From contig NZ_CP121451.1 of NCBI RefSeq assembly GCF_029689945.1, forward strand, positions 1,054,001 to 1,118,000: a stretch of DNA of 64,000 nucleotides, read 5' to 3'. Origin of the DNA: Paenibacillus amylolyticus (GTDB lineage: Bacteria > Bacillota > Bacilli > Paenibacillales > Paenibacillaceae). Position numbers and translations under genes: made by a program. Below are positions 29,059 through 37,333 of the stretch, piece by piece; positions within the stretch are counted from its first letter, which is position 1, and every line of letters begins with the position of its first letter. The notes under the pieces were generated by a model. The model had not been told where the DNA came from and did not search any database. It saw only the letters and a program-made list of their open reading frames with translations.

Positions 29059-29652
29059 ATGAATACATCAAAACGTAAAGGCAAACACAGAAAAAAGAGA
29101 AGTCTAAAAAGCTGGATTATAGCTACTCTTTTACTTTCCATTATATATGTATGGTTACAGCAAAAAGGTGATATAGATCAGATGTGGCCCGGGACAGCGA
29201 TCCAAGAGGCTGTACCGATCACCGGCCTTCATCCTGTGGTAGCAGAGAATGAGAATTTACTGGTACGCAAGGCTGCGAGACGTGGAATAGAGATTGTGAT
29301 CACCCACGGTTACCGAAGCTCGGAGGAGCAAGATGCATTATTTAATCAAGGACGCTCTAGTCCAGGCAATATCGTTACAAATGCGCGTGGTGGTGAGTCA
29401 TATCACAACTATGGGTTAGCTATTGATTTTGCACTGAGGACGCCTGAGGGTAATGTGGTGTGGGATATGGAGCGTGATGATAACGGGAATGGCAAGGCAG
29501 ACTGGATGGAAGTTGTAGATCTCGCCAAGGAGTTGGGTTTCACCTGGGGTGGAGATTGGGCAAACTTTCCGGACTATCCCCATTTACAGATGGATTTTGG
29601 CTTGAATATCAATGAGTTAAAACGGGGCAAAAGACCTCCTGAATTGAAGTGA
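29059..29652 (+). CDS. M15 family D,D-carboxypeptidase (VanY-like), membrane anchored
   Basis: 197 residues. A basic N-terminus and one transmembrane segment (SWIIATLLLSIIYVWL) anchor it outside the cell. The M15/VanY zinc motifs are ESYHNYGLAIDFAL (His and Asp ligands) and DYPHLQM (third ligand); the domain also has THGYRSSEEQDALFNQGR. Such enzymes trim D-Ala from peptidoglycan stem peptides. I chose ATG at 29059; a GTG at 29053 lies inside the AGGAG site. It is a single gene with its own terminator. Confidence 0.85.
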   Translation: MNTSKRKGKHRKKRSLKSWIIATLLLSIIYVWLQQKGDIDQMWPGTAIQEAVPITGLHPVVAENENLLVRKAARRGIEIVITHGYRSSEEQDALFNQGRSSPGNIVTNARGGESYHNYGLAIDFALRTPEGNVVWDMERDDNGNGKADWMEVVDLAKELGFTWGGDWANFPDYPHLQMDFGLNINELKRGKRPPELK

Positions 29653-29693
29653 AAATGATATTATATATACAATTAAATGAATAATTATTAGAC

Positions 29694-29720
29694 AAGCTCT
29701 GCATTTTGCAGGGCTTTTTT
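29694..29720 (+). terminator. Terminator of the M15 peptidase gene
   Basis: AAGCTCTGCA (29694-29703) pairs with TGCAGGGCTT (29707-29716), with one G-T pair, followed by T residues. Confidence 0.8.
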
Positions 29721-30372
29721 CTTTCTTTTGTAAAATAAATGATAAAAGATGACAATTTGGTCTTTACATTAGCAAATAAATAAAACTATACTATAATAAC
29801 TAGATTTTTTACTTTTATGACACATATGGCTTAAGTAAAAGCATGACAGCTCCAATGGAATACATTTTAGCTATAGTTGTTGAACTATTTAACGCATATA
29901 AACGTAACATTTACCTCACGCAATATTCAAATTATCTGCTCTAATTTCAACATAAACGTACGTAATATGTAACTACTATGTTACGTATATGTTAAATTGA
30001 CTTATTTCCTATAAACACCTCACAGCCAAAAACAGGATAATACCTCCCAAACACCTTGCGATATGCCTTTATAATATTACTAATATCCAATTCTGTGGTA
30101 TAAAAAACATTTATACCAAAAATCTCAAAATAAGCATTGACGTTAGCTAAAATTACACGTATGATTACATTAATTATTTTGCTATTTAATTCCGCTAGGA
30201 ATTATCAACATTAATTGACCAATGGTCTAAATATAAGTCTCTTAAACTTGTTTCTCCTAATGATTTGGTATTTTGTATAAGCTATTGTTCGTTATCTTCA
30301 AGAACTTGGAAATATACAGTAGATGCATTCCTCTGCACAACGAATACGATCTACGGAAATTATGGGGTTAGG
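29721..30372. other. Very A/T-rich non-coding stretch before oppD
   Basis: About 650 bases with frequent stops in all frames and clearly lower G+C than its flanks. Small palindromes are seen: TACGTAA with TTACGTA near 29957-29990, and GACCAATGGTC near 30216. No gene, tRNA or repeat was recognised. It probably holds the opp promoter, which I could not place. Confidence 0.5.
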
Positions 30373-30381
30373 GTGATTGAT

Positions 30382-31370
30382 TTGAATACAGAGCTATTGG
30401 AAGTCAGAAATCTAACAACATCATTCAGAATTGAAGATGACTATTATGCAGCAGTGGATCACGTTAACCTTAAGGTGAAGAAAAATGAAGTGTTGGCGAT
30501 CGTAGGTGAATCCGGGTCAGGTAAAAGTGCTTTTGCATTTTCTCTTATGGGTTTGCATAACAAAGCAAAAATCGAAGGCCAGATTCTCTATAAAGGACAA
30601 GATATTGCCAACATCTCCCCAAACAAGTTGAACAAGCTACGCGGTAAAGAAATGGGTATGATATTTCAGGACCCATTATCCGCACTAAATCCTCTAATGA
30701 TTATCGGTGAACAGATTGAAGAGATTCTTACACTTCATCAGTCCAAGCTGTCTTCCAGAGAGAGAGAGAAAAGGTCATTCACTTATTGAATCAGGTAGGG
30801 ATTCCACGTCCCGAACAAATATACAAGCAGTATCCCCACGAATTATCGGGTGGTATGAGACAGAGAATTGTCATCGCCATTGCGATTGCCAACAAACCGG
30901 AACTACTTATAGCCGATGAACCAACGACGGCGCTTGACGTTACGATTCAACTACAGATTCTAGAGCTAATCCGTGATCTGAAGAATGAAATTAACGCAGG
31001 CATTATTCTGATTACACATGATTTGGGTGTCGTAGCTGAGATGGCTGATCGCGTTGCAGTTATGTATGCAGGCGAGATTGTTGAAATCGCAGATATCTAC
31101 ACATTGATGAATGATGCGAAGCATCCATATACCCGCTCATTGTTGAACTCTATTCCCACCCTGTCTGAAGAAAAGTCCAAATTGCATGTTATCCAAGGCA
31201 TTGTTCCATCGCTCAAAAATCTTCCTCGCAAAGGGTGCAGATTCAAAGCCCGAATTCCATGGATTAGTGAATCGGCTCATGAAGAAAACCCACAGATGCA
31301 TGAAATTGCACCAGGTCACTATGTACGTTGTACCTGTTACCAGCACTTTCATTTCCCTGACCAAAGCTGA
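30382..31370 (+). CDS. oppD: Oligopeptide ABC transporter ATPase OppD-like, one apparent frame break
   Basis: ATP-binding subunit of a peptide/nickel-type ABC importer. Walker A GESGSGKSA, Q-loop IFQDPLSALNPLM, signature LSGGMRQRIVIA, Walker B LLIADEPTTALD and the H-loop LITHDLGVVAEM are all present, and the C-terminal oligo_HPY tail ends GHYVRC. One A is missing from the run at 30769-30772; with it the protein is 329 residues. The TTG at 30382 has AGGGTGAT upstream; GTG at 30373 is an alternative. The HPY zinc-like cysteine cluster is partly lost (RKGCRFKARIP). Confidence 0.86.
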
Positions 31371-31384
31371 GGAGGAATAACATA

Positions 31385-32316
31385 ATGGCATTACTCGAAG
31401 TAGAAGGACTCAAGATACACTTTCCGATTCGCGGTGGATTGCTTAAACGGGAAATTGGCAGTGTAAAAGCTGTTGATGATGTTAGCTTCTCCATTGAACA
31501 AGGACAGACCTATGGTCTGGTTGGTGAATCCGGTTCAGGTAAGACAACAACTGGCAGAGCCATTATTGGGCTGAACCATGTCACGGACGGAAAGATTCTG
31601 TTTAACGGTAAAAATCTGGCTACAGAGCGACGTAAGAACAGGCAGCTCCAGCGGGATGTACAAATGATTTTCCAAGATCCATACTCATCACTGAATCCAA
31701 AGAAGCGGGTTATCGATATCATCGCAGAGCCGTTTCGTAACTATGAACGTCTGACAGCGACTGAGGAGAAAAGACAAGTAAGAGAATTGCTTGAAAAGGT
31801 TGGTTTGAGTCCGGAGTCCATCTACAAGTATCCGCATGAATTCTCAGGGGGCAGCGTCAACGGATCGGCATTGCAAGGGCTATTGCACTGAAGCCGAAGC
31901 TCATTATCGCTGATGAACCAGTATCTGCACTCGATGTATCGGTACAGGCTCAAGTACTCAACTTCATGCAGGAAATTCAAAAAGAATTAAATCTGACGTA
32001 TCTGTTCATCAGTCACGATCTGGGCATCATCCGTCATATGTGTGATCAGATCGGAATTATGTATAAAGGTCGATATGTGGAACAGGGCACAACGAATGAT
32101 ATATTTGAGAATCCGCAACACATCTATACCAAACGTCTGATTGCAGCCATTCCGGATATGGACCCAACCAAACGAGAGGAAATGGTAGCCTTCCGTCAAC
32201 AGGTCAAATCCGAGTATGAACATTCATACCGAAATTTCTTTGATGAGGAAGGGCTTGCATACTCGCTCCAATCCATTTCCGATACTCACCGAGTAGCTCT
32301 ACCTCAGAAAGGTTGA
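31385..32316 (+). CDS. oppF: Oligopeptide ABC transporter ATPase OppF-like, one apparent frame break
   Basis: Second ATP-binding subunit of the importer. It has Walker A GESGSGKTT, Q-loop FQDPYSSLNPKK, signature FSGGQRQRIGIARAIA (once one G is restored in the run at 31847-31851), Walker B LIIADEPVSALD and H-loop FISHDLGIIRHM. Corrected length is 310 residues. It follows oppD after 14 bases and precedes oppB by 7, so the set is one operon. Confidence 0.87.
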
Positions 32317-32323
32317 AGGCCAT

Positions 32324-33286
32324 ATGTGGAAAACGATAGTACGCAGAATTATCATAATGATCCCTCAGATCTTTTTACTAAGTCTTTTGGTCTTTCTGAT
32401 GGCCAAGGCCATGCCGGGTGATGCACTGACGGGATTGCTTGATCCAAGTGTTGATCCCAAAGCATTGGAAGAACAGCGAGAAAGACTGGGATTGAATAAT
32501 CCCTGGTATGTGCAATATTGGGACTGGATCAAAAACGCCATTCAAGGTGATTTTGGACAATCCTTCCGATTCAAAATGCCGGTTACAGACCTGATTGGTC
32601 AGCGTGTGGCAAACACATTCTGGCTGGCACTGGCAACACTTGTACTGACTTACCTGATTGCTATTCCACTGGGAATCATCAGTGGTCGTTACAACGATAC
32701 CTGGTCTGATCGGTTGATCACCGGATATACGTACCTGGGTTTTGCCGCACCTTTGTTCATCTTCGCGCTGGTGATGGTATGGGTCTTCGGATTCCACTTC
32801 GGCTGGTTCCCGACGGGAGGAAGTGTTGCGCCAGGACTTACACCAGGTACATTCAGCTACGTGATGAGTAAGTTCTATCATCTATTATTACCGGCACTAT
32901 CCATGGCATTGATTACAACGGTATCTACGGTTCAATATTTGCGTAGTGAAATCATTGATATCAAGCATAAGGAATTCGTTATTACTGCGAGAGCCAAAGG
33001 TGCCTCGGAGTCCCGAATCTATAACAGACATATTTTGAGGAACTCACTATTACCTATTGCTGCCTTCTTCGGATATGAGATTACAGGGCTTATTGGAGGT
33101 ACCGTATTTATCGAAAGCATATTCAGTTATCCAGGTATGGGGCAGTTGTTCCTGAATTCCATCTCATTGCGTGACTTCAGCGTTGTGACTGCACTCGTAT
33201 TGTTATATGGCGTAGCTTCCATTCTCGGGGCATTGCTGTCTGACATAATTCTGGGAATTGTAGATCCACGTATACGGATCAAGTAA
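32324..33286 (+). CDS. oppB: Oligopeptide ABC transporter permease OppB-like
   Basis: 320-residue permease with six predicted membrane segments. The N-terminus MWKTIVRRIIIMIPQIFLLS and the cytoplasmic coupling loop ITARAKGASESRIYNRHILR are typical of the DppB/OppB family. It forms the pore with OppC. ATG at 32324 follows a GAAGG site. Confidence 0.9.
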   Translation: MWKTIVRRIIIMIPQIFLLSLLVFLMAKAMPGDALTGLLDPSVDPKALEEQRERLGLNNPWYVQYWDWIKNAIQGDFGQSFRFKMPVTDLIGQRVANTFWLALATLVLTYLIAIPLGIISGRYNDTWSDRLITGYTYLGFAAPLFIFALVMVWVFGFHFGWFPTGGSVAPGLTPGTFSYVMSKFYHLLLPALSMALITTVSTVQYLRSEIIDIKHKEFVITARAKGASESRIYNRHILRNSLLPIAAFFGYEITGLIGGTVFIESIFSYPGMGQLFLNSISLRDFSVVTALVLLYGVASILGALLSDIILGIVDPRIRIK

Positions 33287-33315
33287 GAACTTGAAGATTT
33301 CGGGGTGAAAACAAG

Positions 33316-34221
33316 ATGAGCAAGGCCAACGAGGTAGTTGTAACTTCACAAAAGGTTGATAAAAGCCCCTCCAGTTTGAGTATTTTATGGAGGGAGCTTG
33401 TCAGAGATAAGGTGGCACTAATCTCGCTCATTTTCTTGGGCTTGGTCATGTTGCTGGTATATGGCACGTCCCTCATTCTGAATCAGGATGATATCGTACG
33501 CGTGGATCTATTTGCCTTATATGAACCGCCATCCGCGAAATACTGGCTGGGAACAGATTATGGAGGTCGTGATGTGTTTGGCCAACTGGTCATCGGTACA
33601 CGTAACTCCCTGACCATTGGTATTATCGTTACGTTAATGACTGGCTTCATAGGTATCTTAATTGGCCTTTTATCCGGTTATTTCGGAGGAATGATAGACA
33701 ACGTGTTTATGCGTATTGTTGACTTCTTCATGATCCTGCCGATGTTGATGATTGTTATCGCGTTTGTTACGGCAGTACCGAAATACAATATCATCTCGTT
33801 CTCTCTCATCATGACGGCGTTTCTCTGGATGGGTATTGCCAGACTAATTCGCTCCAAAGCATTACAGGAACGGGAACTGGACTATGTAAAAGCTTCAAAA
33901 ACATTGGGTTCTTCTCATCTGAAGATCATGCTCTCACAGGTTCTTCCGAATCTGAGCTCCATTATTATCGTAACGATGACATTGAATCTCGCTGCCAACA
34001 TTGGCCTCGAATCCGGGCTATCTTTCCTCGGGTTTGGTTTTCCCGAAAGTACGCCTAGTCTTGGAACACTCGTAAGTTATGCACGTAATCCGCAAACCCT
34101 GGAATCCAGATGGTGGATATGGCTACCCGCATCGGTACTGATTCTGGTATTGATGTTGAGTATAAATAATGTCGGTCAAGCCCTAAAGCGTGCGACTGAT
34201 GCAAGACAAAGAAGAGGTTAA
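33316..34221 (+). CDS. oppC: Oligopeptide ABC transporter permease OppC-like
   Basis: 301-residue permease. An N-terminal cytoplasmic stretch leads to the first membrane helix, then the family motif YWLGTDYGGRDVFGQLVIGT, and the coupling loop YVKASKTLGSSHLKIMLSQV. The ATG at 33316 follows GGGGTGA. It is 29 bases after oppB and 18 before the binding-protein gene. Confidence 0.9.
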   Translation: MSKANEVVVTSQKVDKSPSSLSILWRELVRDKVALISLIFLGLVMLLVYGTSLILNQDDIVRVDLFALYEPPSAKYWLGTDYGGRDVFGQLVIGTRNSLTIGIIVTLMTGFIGILIGLLSGYFGGMIDNVFMRIVDFFMILPMLMIVIAFVTAVPKYNIISFSLIMTAFLWMGIARLIRSKALQERELDYVKASKTLGSSHLKIMLSQVLPNLSSIIIVTMTLNLAANIGLESGLSFLGFGFPESTPSLGTLVSYARNPQTLESRWWIWLPASVLILVLMLSINNVGQALKRATDARQRRG

Positions 34222-34239
34222 AAAAGGGAGGAAAGGTTC

Positions 34240-36069
34240 ATGAAAAAGGGATTATTTTCACGGGGACTATTTTTCACGATGATGTTGGTCTTTGTATTGG
34301 TGCTTGCAGCGTGCTCTGAGAAAGAAGCAGCTACGCCAGCTCCTGCTACCAACAACACAGAAGAGGGAAAAACGGAGGAAAAACCTGCTAATGAAGAGGG
34401 CGTTTACTCCATTGAAGACTTCAACAATGTCAAAACGAATGAAGGTACTGCGATCGAGGGTGGATCGATTACATTCGGACTTGTATCGGATACTGCTTTT
34501 GAAGGTACACTGAACTACAATTTCTATTCCGGTAACCCGGATGTACAGGTTCTTCAATGGTTCGATGAGCCATTACTTACATGGGACAAAGACTATGTGT
34601 ACACCAATGACGGTGCAGCAACGTATGAGACATCTGAAGATGGCAAAACGTTCACACTGACCATTCGTGACAATGTAAACTGGCATGATGGTAAGCCGGT
34701 AACAGCTGAAGATCTGCAGTTTGCTTATGAAGTGATCGGTAATAAAGCGTACGATGGTCCACGTTACGACTCTAACTTCACTAGTGTAGTAGGTATGGAC
34801 GAGTTTCATGCTGGAAAAGCAAAAACAATCTCTGGTATTAAAGTGCTGAGCGACAAACAAATCAGCATCACCTATAAAGAATCTACTCCGTCCCTGCTCA
34901 CAGGTGGCGTATGGACGTATCCACTGGCTAAACATATCTTCGGTGATATGGATGTAGCAAAAATGTCTTCTTCCAAAGAAGTACGTGAAAAACCAATTGG
35001 TTTTGGTCCATTTAAAGTGGATGTCATCACTCCGGGTGAGTCTGTAACTTATGTTAAGAACGAAGACTACTGGCGTGGAGCCCCTAAACTGGACAAAGTG
35101 ACTCTGAAAGTTATCAACCCGACAACGGTTGTTCAAGAACTGAAATCTGGCGGGGTAGACCTCGTGGATGCATTCCCGACAGATCAATATAAAGACAATG
35201 CTAACCTGTCCAACGTAGAATTCCTGGGCGCAATTGATCGTGCGTATACGTATATCGGTTTCAAACTGGGTACGTGGGATGAAGAGAACGGAAAAGTTGT
35301 AAGCAATGCCGAAGCAAAAATGGGCGACAAAAACTTGCGTAAAGCAATGTGGCTGGCTGTAGATAACGATCAAGTTGGTAAACGTTTCTATAACGGTCTG
35401 CGTTGGAATGCAACAACCCTAATTCCACCATCTCACCCAGAATTCCATGATTCCAGCAATCCGGGTGTAACGTATGATCCGGAAGCAGCAAAAGCGTTGC
35501 TCGACGAAGCTGGTTACAAACTGGATGGTGAATTCCGTACCAATCCGGATGGAACACCACTCGAAATCAACTTTGTATCCATGACGGGTGGCGACACAGC
35601 TGAACCATTGGCACGTTACTATGTTCAATCATGGGCTGCTATTGGTCTGAAAGTAAACCTGGAAATGGTTGAGTTCAACAGCTTCTATGACCGTGTAGGT
35701 AACTCAGGTAAAGATGATCCGAACATTGATGTGTATCAAGCGGCATGGGGCGTGGGTATTGACGTAGATCCATCTGGCTTGTATGGCCGTGATGCACTCT
35801 ATAACTTCTCCAGATTCTCCAGCGAAGAGAATGACAAATTGTTGGCACAAGGTATCTCTGCTGAAGCATTTGATGTAGACAAACGTAAAGAGATCTACAA
35901 TCAATGGCAGCAATACATGGTAGATGAAGTTCCTGTATTCCCTACACTGTATCGTGCAGTTGTAGCACCAGTTAACAAACGTGTAATGAACTATGCGATT
36001 GGTGATGGCACAGGCGTTTACCTGAGCGATCTGCAAGTTAATGCAGACAAAGCAGTTGTAGCTGAGTAA
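34240..36069 (+). CDS. oppA: Oligopeptide-binding lipoprotein OppA-like
   Basis: 609-residue extracellular solute-binding protein (family 5). A lipoprotein signal peptide ends VLAAC with Cys25 lipidated, followed by a low-complexity Ala/Thr/Glu linker. The body has DNVNWHDGKPVTAEDLQFAY and KNEDYWRGAPKLDKV, both standard for peptide-binding proteins of this family. It captures the substrate for the OppBCDF importer. The gene is last in the operon, whereas many opp loci begin with it. Peptide is the likely substrate but a metal or other ligand cannot be excluded. Confidence 0.88.
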   Translation: MKKGLFSRGLFFTMMLVFVLVLAACSEKEAATPAPATNNTEEGKTEEKPANEEGVYSIEDFNNVKTNEGTAIEGGSITFGLVSDTAFEGTLNYNFYSGNPDVQVLQWFDEPLLTWDKDYVYTNDGAATYETSEDGKTFTLTIRDNVNWHDGKPVTAEDLQFAYEVIGNKAYDGPRYDSNFTSVVGMDEFHAGKAKTISGIKVLSDKQISITYKESTPSLLTGGVWTYPLAKHIFGDMDVAKMSSSKEVREKPIGFGPFKVDVITPGESVTYVKNEDYWRGAPKLDKVTLKVINPTTVVQELKSGGVDLVDAFPTDQYKDNANLSNVEFLGAIDRAYTYIGFKLGTWDEENGKVVSNAEAKMGDKNLRKAMWLAVDNDQVGKRFYNGLRWNATTLIPPSHPEFHDSSNPGVTYDPEAAKALLDEAGYKLDGEFRTNPDGTPLEINFVSMTGGDTAEPLARYYVQSWAAIGLKVNLEMVEFNSFYDRVGNSGKDDPNIDVYQAAWGVGIDVDPSGLYGRDALYNFSRFSSEENDKLLAQGISAEAFDVDKRKEIYNQWQQYMVDEVPVFPTLYRAVVAPVNKRVMNYAIGDGTGVYLSDLQVNADKAVVAE

Positions 36070-36175
36070 TCCTTTCTTCCATTAGCAGCTGTAAGGATTG
36101 GGGTCCTTTAAGAAGTCGGTTGCTAGACTATAATGAAGAATTCTCCTGGGAAATTGGAACTAAAGTGTCTTTCAA

Positions 36176-36227
36176 AACATGGATTCTGTACACTCTGGCA
36201 TGGGTGTATGGGGTTCATGTTTTTTTG
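36176..36227 (+). terminator. opp operon terminator
   Basis: An 18-bp stem (36176-36193 with 36204-36221) with several G-U pairs is followed by seven T. Confidence 0.65.
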
Positions 36228-36321
36228 TAACCAAAAAATAAAAAAAATTTAACTTTTTTTCAAAAAAGTGCAGACAAAATGCCTTTTCACTTCGTCTATA
36301 TAGGTAAGAGGTGATGATCTT

Positions 36322-37212
36322 ATGAAAAAATGGTGGAAACGGGCAGGTATGCTGCTGGCTCTGCTGCTCATTATATATTTAGGTGTAAAACCGGACATGC
36401 TGGTAGGCAAACCGGGAATTAAGGCTGAATCTGCAGTATTAATGGATATGAACTCCGAACAGATCTTAATGGATTATAACGGCTCACAAGAGATTGCCCC
36501 AGCAGGCGTCAGTAAGTTGATGACAGAATTGTTAGTGATGGAAGCTGTGATCAATGGGGATATCCATTGGGACGATCTCGTGAACGTGAGTCTATATGCC
36601 AGTTCCGTGGGTGGCAGTCAATTGACTTTGAAACAGGGAGAACAGTTCACTGTTCAGGAGTTGTTCCAGGTGGTAGCTGTATATTCAGCGAATGATGCAG
36701 CAGTTGCTCTGGCTGAACATATCAGTGGTACTGAGCAGAGTTTTGTGCAACAGATGAATCAGAAAGCAACTCAGATTGGGCTGTCTGAGGATACAAAATT
36801 CATGAATTCAACAGGCCTCAGTGAAAAGCTGCTGGGTCCTAATCGTCCGACTGAAATACACGGGCAGACCTTGATGACAGCTATCGATGCATGCAAGCTT
36901 GCGCGATATCTGCTGAATAACCATCCCGAGATTCTAAGAATCTCCAGTCAAATGCAAGTATCGATGCATCAAAAGGGGATGTATATGAGCAACACGAACT
37001 GGATGTTGTCTTCTATTGGCGGGCCTTATGCTTATGATGGAAATGACGGATTGAAGACCGGGTATGATGAAGATTCCGGATATCATTTTGTGGGGACAGC
37101 TGAACGTGATGGCAAAAGACTGATTTCAGTGGTATTTGGGACGGATACTCGTGAAGGGCGCTTTGTGGAGACGCGGAAGTTGTTCAACTATGGATTTTCG
37201 GGCTCAAAATAA
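36322..37212 (+). CDS. DacF-like serine D,D-carboxypeptidase family protein lacking the catalytic serine
   Basis: 296 residues with an N-terminal membrane or signal segment (MLLALLLIIYLGV) and the peptidase S11 fold. The SxN motif is S122-A-N124 and the KTG motif is K245-T-G. The first motif, normally SxxK, reads G62-V-S-K65, so the nucleophilic serine is replaced by glycine (codon GGC). Lysine and the surroundings APAGVSKLMT are intact. The C-terminal PBP5 domain is missing. A real substitution would make it inactive as a peptidase, perhaps a binding or regulatory protein; a single-base error (AGC to GGC) is the alternative. Confidence 0.82.
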   Translation: MKKWWKRAGMLLALLLIIYLGVKPDMLVGKPGIKAESAVLMDMNSEQILMDYNGSQEIAPAGVSKLMTELLVMEAVINGDIHWDDLVNVSLYASSVGGSQLTLKQGEQFTVQELFQVVAVYSANDAAVALAEHISGTEQSFVQQMNQKATQIGLSEDTKFMNSTGLSEKLLGPNRPTEIHGQTLMTAIDACKLARYLLNNHPEILRISSQMQVSMHQKGMYMSNTNWMLSSIGGPYAYDGNDGLKTGYDEDSGYHFVGTAERDGKRLISVVFGTDTREGRFVETRKLFNYGFSGSK

Positions 37213-37333
37213 AGATCGGACATGAGCATCTTCAAGGAAACCCATCTCGCTGTTAACTTATGGTTAATCATGGTAGAATGACTTACGTATAATTCCATAT
37301 TATTATGTAATTCACTTTAAAGGGGGAGATTGT

